This document shows positions 57,688 to 64,000 of a stretch of DNA of 64,000 nucleotides, piece by piece (within the stretch, counting starts at the first letter, position 1; every line of letters starts with the position of its first letter). This DNA comes from Rhizobium etli CFN 42. Its GTDB lineage: Bacteria > Pseudomonadota > Alphaproteobacteria > Rhizobiales > Rhizobiaceae. The DNA lies in contig NC_007761.1 in NCBI RefSeq assembly GCF_000092045.1, positions 3,766,001 to 3,830,000 of the forward strand, in the 5' to 3' direction. The notes beneath the pieces were generated by a model. That model ran no database searches, was not told where the DNA came from, and saw only the letters and a program-made list of their open reading frames with translations. A program made the position numbers and the translations under genes.

Positions 57688-57910
57688 AAATATCGTCTCC
57701 CTGAAATGCTTTTGCGCTACCTGATTCCCTCTTAGGCCGAGGGAAGTCCCTGCCTGCAGGAATTACACAATGACAGGCGAAAGCGCAATGCATGAGAATG
57801 CCGCAGCCGCGGGTTCCAAACACCTTCTCCCGCAAGGAAAAACGTGAGGGCATGGGCTGCGGATCTTGTCACCGCCGCGTAACCTCTCCTCACTCGCAGA
57901 GCAGGAGAAA
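57688..57910. other. Gap before the FeeM-like gene
   Basis: No gene seen. A stretch near 57835 (CACCTTCTCCCGCAAGG followed by GTGAGGGC) looks like a fragment of the scattered rhizobial repeat seen also in the sox operon. Confidence 0.4.
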
Positions 57911-58663
57911 TTACAGCGGCAGGTCGGTGCCCAGTTCGCCTGGCGGCACGAAACGCGCCGTCGGAATGATGGTGAGCGGCGGCAGCGTGTCATTGGGATT
58001 GCGCGAAAACATCATGCGCTGCTCACTGGCGCTGGAGATGAAGAAGGGATAGCGCGTCAATAGCTTGCGCCCGACTTCGATCACATTCGTCGCCATCAGC
58101 GTCACGTCAACCCCGTAACTCTCCGCCAGCCGGCCGGGCACAATGGTATCGGCATAGAAGACCCGCTTGTAGAAGGCGGCATGTGGGGGCCGGACGGATT
58201 GAATAACGCGGTCCGCCCTGAAATACGCTGCCGCAACGATGGCAGGCCTCAGCGTCAGATAGGGAACCCATGGCAGATCGGAAGTGAGTTCCGGATCGGC
58301 CGCGAAACGCGCAGGGTCGATCAAGGTCAGCCCTGCGTCGAGAAGCTCATTCATCGCCTCTGGGAAGGCCTCTCCGGACCGGCTGATACGGTGCTCCGGC
58401 GTCACATAGTGAATTCGGATCGTACTGATCAGTTCACCATAATAGTACAGGCCGAAGACATAGGCATGGCTGTCGAAATCGACATCGTCCAACAGGCCTC
58501 CCGGGGCAAGCGACAACGCGCCATGGGCCTTGTAGGCCTTGTAGCGCAGGCGTTCTACCTCCTCCATATCTTCGCTGCTTTCGACGCGGCGATACTCGAC
58601 ATGATCCAAAATTTCCAAAATTTTTGTGCTGAAATCGCTACGCGTGAACAGTATTTCCGACAT
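57911..58663 (-). CDS. FeeM-like N-acyl amino acid synthase
   Basis: A 250-residue GNAT-fold enzyme of the autoinducer-synthase superfamily, closest by pattern to FeeM-type N-acyl amino acid synthases that transfer a fatty acyl group from acyl carrier protein to an amino acid. Features are the N-terminal EYRRVESSEDMEEVERLRYKAY, the loop DFDSHAYVFGLYYYGELISTIRIHYV and the C-terminal YPFFISSASEQRMMFSRN. It lacks the strict residues of LuxI enzymes, so a homoserine lactone product is less likely. A CtrA-like box lies 17-31 bases upstream of ATG. Confidence 0.72.
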   Translation of the reverse strand: MSEILFTRSDFSTKILEILDHVEYRRVESSEDMEEVERLRYKAYKAHGALSLAPGGLLDDVDFDSHAYVFGLYYYGELISTIRIHYVTPEHRISRSGEAFPEAMNELLDAGLTLIDPARFAADPELTSDLPWVPYLTLRPAIVAAAYFRADRVIQSVRPPHAAFYKRVFYADTIVPGRLAESYGVDVTLMATNVIEVGRKLLTRYPFFISSASEQRMMFSRNPNDTLPPLTIIPTARFVPPGELGTDLPL

Positions 58664-58679
58664 TTCCTCGATCCGCTCG

Positions 58680-58694
58680 TTAACGGATCATTAA
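58680..58694. promoter_or_regulatory. CtrA-like binding box upstream of the FeeM-like gene
   Basis: TTAA (58680-58683), 7 bases, TTAA (58691-58694) is the full CtrA consensus TTAA-N7-TTAA. Two further TTAA half-sites lie nearby (about 58753-58762). The AT-rich stretch 58680-58765 is the likely promoter region of the gene. Confidence 0.5.
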
Positions 58695-58806
58695 TCATAT
58701 GCCGGCAAGATTTAGGCAAGGAAATCCGATAATTCGGGCCGTTTATAAAGTATTAAGGTTAACGGCGCGGGGGGATGATCGGCGGAAAGCAGCAGCTGCG
58801 GAACGC

Positions 58807-61107
58807 TCAGGCGACCTTGTTGCGACGGCGCTGGATGGCGCGGCGGCCGATGCCCTGCCGCAACAGCGGGATGTTCTGGGAAGGCACGGGCTGCGAGAAA
58901 ACATAGCCCTGCACGAGATCGGTGCTGCGGTGCTTGTTGAGCAGCGCGAGCTGCTCCTCGGTCTCGACGCCCTCGATGACGATCTTCAGGCCGAGCTCCC
59001 GGGCAAGATTGACCGTGCCGCGCAGCAGCTTGAGACGCCGGGTATCTTCGACGATATTGCGCACGAAGGAACGGTCGATCTTGACGATGTCGAGGGGCAG
59101 CGTGTCGAGATAGCTGAGGCTGGAGAAGCCGGTGCCGAAATCGTCGATGGCGATGGTGATGCCGCGGGCCCTCAGCTCCGCCAGGATGGCGCGCACGGCC
59201 TGCGGCTCGTCGATCAGGCAGCTTTCGGTGACTTCGAGATGCAGCCGCGCCGCATCGAGGCCGGAATGAGCGAGCGCGTCGGCGACCACCAAAAGGATAT
59301 CGGCATCACGCAGGTCACGCGCCGAGAGATTGACCGAAACGGCGATATCGTCCGGCCAGGTCATGCATTCGCTGCAGGCCTTGAACAGGACGAAACGGGT
59401 GATGTCGGAGATGATCCCCATATCTTCGGCGAGCCGGATGAACACATCGGGCGGGATCGAACCCTTCTCCGGATGCACCCAGCGGGCCAGCGCCTCGGCG
59501 CATTCGATCCGCGAGCCGTCGGCGCGAAACATCGGCTGGAAGACGAGATGCAGCGCCTGCGCCGAAACCGCCTCGCGCAGGTCCGCCTTCAGCTTCTGCT
59601 GTTCGATGTAGCGCCCGTCCATCTCCCGCTCGAAGCCCGATATGCCGCCCCTGAAACGGGACTTGCTTTCGAATAGGGCAAGATCCGCCTTGACGCTCCA
59701 CTCGTCCATCGCAAAGGCCGAGCTTTCGAGGATCGCGTAGCCGGCGCTGAGCGACACGAGGAAGGTCAGCTCGTCGACCTCGTAATGGCCTTGAATGGCG
59801 GCATGCACCCGGCGGATTTCGAGATCGAGCGACGGCGATTCCTTCGCATGCGGGAAGAACAGGATGAACTGATCTCCCATCAGCCGGCCGAGAATGGCCG
59901 TGCCGCATGCTTCCTTGATGCGGGCGGCGATGGCGCAAAGCAGATGGTCGCCGGTCACATGGCCGCGCATGTCGTTGACATGCTTGAACTCATCGATATC
60001 GAGCACCATGAAGCCGAGCGGCCCGGACTTTCTCGGATGTTTGGCGAGATATTCCTGCACCAGCTGGCCGAAATATTCGCGGTTCGGCAGGCCGGTCAGC
60101 GCATCGAAGCGGACCATGTGCATGATCTTCTGCTCCGCCTTCACCCGGCTCGATACGTCCTCGAAGATCAGCACGGCGCCGCCGTCGGCTCTCCGGCTGG
60201 CGGAGAATTCGAGCGACAGATCCTCGGGGAAATGGATGAGCGTGCGTGACAGGTTGCCGTCGGCGACCTGGGTGAGCTGGCGCAGGATGAGCTCCGGCTG
60301 CGAGGCATCCATGAAGCTGTAGCGGGCGCCGTAGCGCAGCACGGCGCCGAGATCGCGGTCCTTCAGCCGCTCAGGCGCACCGATCTTCAGAAGCTCGCAG
60401 GCCTTGCGGTTGATGACCTGGACGCGGTTTTCCGCATCGACCATGACGAGACCATGCGGCATGTTGTTGAGTGCCGTATCGAAACGGTCGGCGATGATGG
60501 TGATTTCCCGCCGCGCGATGACATTCTCATAGAGAAACTCGCGCACGCCGTTCGCCATCGCCCGCGTCGTCAGCCAGAAGGGGATGAGGAAGATCGACAG
60601 CACGCCGCGATAGAAATCCATCGCCAGCAGGCTGCAGACGATCATCGGCAGGCAGCAGAAGAACGTCTGGAGATCGACTGCGAAGCGCGAGCCGTAGTTG
60701 CGCCCGACGACGGAAACCATCGTCGCCATGGTGACGGAAATGCAGGCAAGTTCGGCAAAGGAATCGTGGAGGAAGATGGCGTAGCCGCTGGCAAAGCCAA
60801 GGAGGGCGGTGGTGCAGGCCCCGCTGGCAACGAGAATCCGCTCCCAACGCTCGATTCCGGCGTGCGACAAGCTCTCCTTGTCGACACGATCAAACTGCCG
60901 GAAGATGGCCATGCGGGCGCTGAAAACCAGAAGGAAGGCGACCGACAGCGGAATATAGACGGAGGATTGCGTTTTGGCGGCTACGGCAAGGCACGTCGCC
61001 ACATGGACGATCACGCCGACAAGGAGCGTCATGCGGTTCCCGGACAGGGAGCTCACAAACGACAAATACACATCTAAAGGGACCCTGTTCGGGTTATCTG
61101 GCTTCAT
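58807..61107 (-). CDS. PAS-GGDEF-EAL c-di-GMP phosphodiesterase (degenerate GGDEF)
   Basis: A 766-residue membrane protein. Six or so N-terminal helices (about 18-190, MASE-like) lead to a PAS-type region (about 205-300, ADRFDTALNNMPHGLVMVD), then a GGDEF domain whose signature is LMGDQF (about residue 409), so cyclase activity is improbable. The EAL domain (from about 510) keeps AEALARW, NLSARDL, LEVTES, IDDFGTGFSS, VKIDRSFV and EGVETEEQL, so it should hydrolyse c-di-GMP. The ATG at 61107 follows AGGGAAAGTG; the frame extends to 61326 but the added residues look non-coding. Confidence 0.9.
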   Translation of the reverse strand: MKPDNPNRVPLDVYLSFVSSLSGNRMTLLVGVIVHVATCLAVAAKTQSSVYIPLSVAFLLVFSARMAIFRQFDRVDKESLSHAGIERWERILVASGACTTALLGFASGYAIFLHDSFAELACISVTMATMVSVVGRNYGSRFAVDLQTFFCCLPMIVCSLLAMDFYRGVLSIFLIPFWLTTRAMANGVREFLYENVIARREITIIADRFDTALNNMPHGLVMVDAENRVQVINRKACELLKIGAPERLKDRDLGAVLRYGARYSFMDASQPELILRQLTQVADGNLSRTLIHFPEDLSLEFSASRRADGGAVLIFEDVSSRVKAEQKIMHMVRFDALTGLPNREYFGQLVQEYLAKHPRKSGPLGFMVLDIDEFKHVNDMRGHVTGDHLLCAIAARIKEACGTAILGRLMGDQFILFFPHAKESPSLDLEIRRVHAAIQGHYEVDELTFLVSLSAGYAILESSAFAMDEWSVKADLALFESKSRFRGGISGFEREMDGRYIEQQKLKADLREAVSAQALHLVFQPMFRADGSRIECAEALARWVHPEKGSIPPDVFIRLAEDMGIISDITRFVLFKACSECMTWPDDIAVSVNLSARDLRDADILLVVADALAHSGLDAARLHLEVTESCLIDEPQAVRAILAELRARGITIAIDDFGTGFSSLSYLDTLPLDIVKIDRSFVRNIVEDTRRLKLLRGTVNLARELGLKIVIEGVETEEQLALLNKHRSTDLVQGYVFSQPVPSQNIPLLRQGIGRRAIQRRRNKVA

Positions 61108-61511
61108 CCACACTTTCCCTGTGCGCGGGGATTCTAAGCCCAATCCTTTAAAAATTGATTTCAATCGAATCAGACATTTGGTCAAATTTTCTAAAACCAC
61201 TGGCTGAGCAGCACAGCTTTCACGTGATAATGCAGCCTTCTCGCGAGATCGTTGAAATATTAATCCACGCCTGGGTTGTTGAAATCTCTTCAAGCCATTT
61301 GCATCGGGCCATAGCAGCTGCCGCATAGGCTCGAAAAGGAATCGTTTTCGGAAAGCCCGCCGTTTTTGCGCGTCGAGAAGGACGAGGCAATGTTGTAAGA
61401 CTATACGCCTAGGCGCGGCATTTATCCTTCCAATTTCAAAAGCCGTGGTCTACACCGATTCTAAAGAGGGAGAGCTGCCGAAAAACGGCAGGACAAGAAC
61501 AAGGGAAACGC
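61108..61511. other. 404-bp divergent intergenic region before dctQ
   Basis: No gene found. AT-rich near 61145-61200 (a likely promoter of the EAL gene on the minus strand). A hairpin CTGCCG/CGGCAG (about 61480-61496) lies shortly before dctQ. The remainder shows no clear structure. Confidence 0.4.
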
Positions 61512-62051
61512 ATGTCGGGACTTCTGGCGGCAAGCCGGCTGATTGATTCGGTCAGCCGGATGATGGGCAAACTTTCCGAATATATGGTGCTGTTCTGCTG
61601 TCTGATCAGCGCCGGAAACGCCATCGTCCGCTATGCCTTCAATTACAGTTCGAACGGCTGGCTCGAGATTCAGTGGTATCTCTTCGCCTTCGTCGTCATG
61701 CTCGGCGCCTCGCATGCGCTGCGCAACAATGAGCACGTCCGCGTCGACCTGATCTACGGCGCCGTATCCGACAAAGCGAAGATCTGGATCGACATCGTTG
61801 GCCTCATCCTGTTCCTCATCCCAGTCTGCGTCTTCCTCACCTGGCTCTGCTGGCCCTTCTTCGCGCTGTCCTACCGGCAGGGGGAGATTTCCGGCAATGC
61901 CGGGGGGCTGATCCGCTGGCCCGTCAAGCTGATCCTCGTTGCGGGTTTTGCGCTGCTTTCCCTCCAGGGCGTTTCGGAGCTGATCAAGCGGATCGCAGCG
62001 CTGACCGGCCATATCAGCATCGACACCAAATACGAAAAGCCGCTGCAATAG
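61512..62051 (+). CDS. dctQ: TRAP transporter small permease (DctQ)
   Basis: A 179-residue membrane protein with four helices (about 18-38, 55-73, 92-118 and 135-156), typical of DctQ small subunits. It bears FNYSSNGWLEIQWYLFAFVVMLGA and NEHVRVDLI, characteristic of the group. It pairs with DctM in sodium-driven uptake of organic acids delivered by a DctP-type binding protein. The downstream dctM gene follows after 20 bases. Confidence 0.92.
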   Translation: MSGLLAASRLIDSVSRMMGKLSEYMVLFCCLISAGNAIVRYAFNYSSNGWLEIQWYLFAFVVMLGASHALRNNEHVRVDLIYGAVSDKAKIWIDIVGLILFLIPVCVFLTWLCWPFFALSYRQGEISGNAGGLIRWPVKLILVAGFALLSLQGVSELIKRIAALTGHISIDTKYEKPLQ

Positions 62052-62071
62052 CGCTCCCGGGAGGAACGGAT

Positions 62072-63565
62072 TTGTTTGATTTCGGCATCATTCCGCCGGC
62101 CATGTTCCTGGGCATGGTCATCTTCATGCTCTACGGCTTTCCGGTGGCCTTTTCGCTTGCCGCCGTCGGCATGTTCTTCGGCATCATCGGCATCGTCACC
62201 GGCCATTTCAGCGAAGCCTTTCTGCAAGCGCTGCCGCTGCGCTTTTTCGGCATCGTCTCCAACGACCTCCTGCTTGCCATTCCCTTCTTCACCCTCATGG
62301 GAGCGGTGTTGGAACGCTGCGGCCTTGCCGAGGATCTGCTCGAGGGGACCGGCAAGCTCTTCGGCGGCATTCCCGGGGGCCTCGCCTACGCCGTCATCCT
62401 CGTCGGCGCTGTGCTCGGCGCCATCACCGGCACGGTCGCGGCCTCCGTCATCACTATGGGGGTGATCTCCCTGCCGATCATGCTGCGCTACGGCTACAGC
62501 CCGCGCCTTGCCACCGGCGTCATCGCTGCTTCGGGCACGATCACTCAGGTGATCCCGCCCTCGCTCGTGCTCGTCGTCCTCGCCGACCAGCTCGGCCGAT
62601 CGGTCGGCGACATGTATCTCGGCGCGATAGGCCCTTCGATCCTGCAGGTGACCATCTTCGTGCTCTTCGTCCTGGTGATGTCGATCGTCCGGCCGAAATC
62701 GATGCCGCCGCTGCCGAAAGAGGTGCGCGGCGACTTCAACTGGGCGCTGCTCGTCAAGGTGCTGATGGGCATGGTGCCGTCGATCGTGCTGATCTTCCTT
62801 GTGCTCGGGACGATCTTCATGGGTCTTGCAACGCCGACGGAAGCCGGCGCGCTCGGCGTCGTCGGCGCCATGCTGCTCGCCGCGATGAATCGGCGCCTCA
62901 CCTGGCCGCTGATCCGCGAGGCGATGACGTCGACCACCCACATCACCTCGATGGTGGTGATGATCCTGATCGGCTCCACCTGTTTCAGCCTGGTCTTTCA
63001 GGGCATGGACGGTTCACGCTGGATCGAGCACATGCTGTCGGGCATCCCGGGCGGCCCGGTCGGTTTCCTGATCTTCGTCAACATCTTCATCTTCGTGCTC
63101 GCCTTCTTCCTCGATTTCTTCGAGATCGCCTTCATCGTCATCCCGATGCTCGCCCCCGTCGCCTCCAGTCTCGGCATCGACCTGATCTGGTTCGGCGTGC
63201 TGATCTGCGTCAACATGCAGACGAGCTTCATGCATCCGCCCTTCGGTTTTGCGCTCTTCTATCTGCGCTCGATCGCCAGCAAGGACGTCAAGACTTCGGA
63301 TATCTACATGGGCGCCCTCCCCTGGGTCGGCATGCAGATCATCCTGGTGGCAATTGTGATCTTCTGGCCGCAATCGGTCACCTACTGGCTGGACCATGGC
63401 CCGAAGGTCGACCCGAATTCGATCAAGATCGAAGTGCCGGGCTTCGGCGGCCAGCTCGGCCTGCCGCCGGTGGGCGGGGGCGGCAATGGCGCGCCGCAGA
63501 TTCCGGGCCTCACCCTGCCGCCGCTGAACGGTCTGCCGGGAGCGCCGCCGCCACCTGCTAAATAA
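62072..63565 (+). CDS. dctM: TRAP transporter large permease (DctM)
   Basis: A 497-residue permease with about 12 helices and the DctM motifs AIPFFTLMGAVLERCGLAEDLLE, GTVAASVITMGVISLPIMLRYGY and ASGTITQVIPPSLVLVVLADQ. It starts with TTG at 62072, preceded by GGGAGGAACGG. The last 50 residues form a Gly/Pro-rich tail (GGQLGLPPVGGGGNGAPQIP) that most DctM proteins lack. It converges on the binding-protein gene across a strong bidirectional terminator. Confidence 0.93.
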   Translation: MFDFGIIPPAMFLGMVIFMLYGFPVAFSLAAVGMFFGIIGIVTGHFSEAFLQALPLRFFGIVSNDLLLAIPFFTLMGAVLERCGLAEDLLEGTGKLFGGIPGGLAYAVILVGAVLGAITGTVAASVITMGVISLPIMLRYGYSPRLATGVIAASGTITQVIPPSLVLVVLADQLGRSVGDMYLGAIGPSILQVTIFVLFVLVMSIVRPKSMPPLPKEVRGDFNWALLVKVLMGMVPSIVLIFLVLGTIFMGLATPTEAGALGVVGAMLLAAMNRRLTWPLIREAMTSTTHITSMVVMILIGSTCFSLVFQGMDGSRWIEHMLSGIPGGPVGFLIFVNIFIFVLAFFLDFFEIAFIVIPMLAPVASSLGIDLIWFGVLICVNMQTSFMHPPFGFALFYLRSIASKDVKTSDIYMGALPWVGMQIILVAIVIFWPQSVTYWLDHGPKVDPNSIKIEVPGFGGQLGLPPVGGGGNGAPQIPGLTLPPLNGLPGAPPPPAK

Positions 63566-63576
63566 CATGGAAAAGC

Positions 63577-63607
63577 AAAACCCCCGGACGGAAAATCCGG
63601 GGGTTTT
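63577..63607. terminator. Bidirectional terminator between dctM and the binding-protein gene
   Basis: AAAACCCCCGGA (63577-63588) and TCCGGGGGTTTT (63596-63607) form a perfect 12-bp stem with a 7-base loop. T runs are present on both strands. Confidence 0.88.
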
Positions 63608-63652
63608 GTTGCCGGCCCTCATCAGGCGTGGCGAACGCCGCTGGCGGAAAGC

Positions 63653-64000
63653 TTAAAGCTTGCCGGCCCGCTGCTGGATCATCATGAACGTATCGAAGGT
63701 GTATTCCGAGAGCTGCATCCAGAGATAGGCATCACGCTTGAAGGCCGTCTGGTCCTCATAGATCTTCTTGAAATACTGGTTCGTGCCCGAGATCTCATTG
63801 TAAATGCCGGTCGCCGCCTGGAAGCAGGCCTCCATGATCTCCTGGCTGAACGGGCGCAGCGTCGCCCCTTCCGCAACCAGTTGCTTCAGTGCGGTCGGGT
63901 TCTTCATGTCGTATTTCGCCAGCATGTTGGTGTTGGCGAAGGCGCAGGCATCGGTGAGCGCTGCCTGATAGTGCTTGGGCAGGCCGCTCCATTTTTCGAG
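63653..64000 (-). CDS. dctP: TRAP transporter substrate-binding protein (DctP family), 3' part
   Basis: The last 116 codons of a gene that continues beyond the right edge. The fragment WSGLPKHYQAALTDACAFAN, later ATLRPFSQEIMEACFQAA and YEDQTAFKRDAYLWMQLSEY, matches the C-terminal third of DctP-type TRAP binding proteins, near the group for mannitol and chloroaromatic-type substrates. It is convergent with dctQM and presumably supplies their substrate. Exact specificity cannot be judged. Confidence 0.82.
   Translation of the reverse strand, partial: LEKWSGLPKHYQAALTDACAFANTNMLAKYDMKNPTALKQLVAEGATLRPFSQEIMEACFQAATGIYNEISGTNQYFKKIYEDQTAFKRDAYLWMQLSEYTFDTFMMIQQRAGKL

Noticed and set aside
57911..58663. 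LuxI-type homoserine lactone synthase for the GNAT-like gene
   Set aside because: The fold is related, but the conserved LuxI residues are not evident and no LuxR-type regulator is adjacent; a FeeM-like call fits better.

Overview
The window is chromosomal DNA of a high-GC alphaproteobacterium, most likely Rhizobium sensu stricto of the R. etli / R. leguminosarum group. This is judged from family recognition, without a database search. Pointers are a RopA/Omp2b-type porin, CpdR, a soxBDAG sarcosine oxidase operon, a glgPBCA-pgm-glgX operon, TctCBA with a TctDE-like pair, a ROSE-type RNA thermometer, an EcfG-type stress promoter and rhizobial intergenic palindromes. I see no prophage, transposase, integrase, CRISPR array or rRNA. 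Both edges cut genes: a small heat-shock gene at the left and a TRAP solute-binding gene at the right.

Layout: 1-4.6 kb holds ibpA with an RpoH-like promoter and thermometer leader, an alpha/beta hydrolase, hisN, an N-formylglutamate amidohydrolase, cpdR, tRNA-Val and two candidate intergenic sRNAs. 4.6-10.6 kb holds an orphan small protein, porin ropA, a secreted protein, a degenerate nuclease-fold protein, two small genes behind an EcfG-type promoter, a DUF475 membrane protein and a 56-residue protein. 10.7-19.5 kb holds tctCBA, an orphan solute-binding protein, a cyclase-TPR protein and a TctDE-like two-component pair. 19.5-26.2 kb is a three-gene transglutaminase / ATP-grasp / Alpha-E cassette, followed by an isolated Tad-like von Willebrand A protein.

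27.8-38.9 kb is the complete glycogen operon: phosphorylase, branching enzyme, ADP-glucose pyrophosphorylase, synthase, phosphoglucomutase and debranching enzyme, with overlapping or nearly abutting genes. 38.9-44.8 kb holds a MaoC-type hydratase and, convergent to it, soxBDAG. 45.1-53.7 kb is signalling-rich: a FecR-domain protein with a His/Asp tail, a CHASE2 adenylate cyclase, a cyclase with a c-type haem motif, rpsU, a TPR lipoprotein and an HWE histidine kinase. 53.7-64 kb holds a DUF992 protein, the pnt transhydrogenase operon, a cytochrome oxidase subunit IV, a FeeM-like N-acyl amino acid synthase under a CtrA-like box, a GGDEF(degenerate)-EAL protein and a TRAP transporter.

Themes: three different class III nucleotide cyclases plus a c-di-GMP phosphodiesterase make the region dense in second-messenger genes. 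Carbon storage (glg), NADPH supply (pnt) and organic-acid uptake (tct, TRAP) make up most of the metabolic content. The least-understood candidates are the transglutaminase/ATP-grasp/Alpha-E cassette, the FecR-CHASE2 pair, the haem-cyclase, the FeeM-like gene, and the intergenic RNA with a CU-rich, anti-Shine-Dalgarno-like segment at about 2.8 kb. Most long antisense reading frames opposite these genes are shadows of GC-rich codon usage and were left out.
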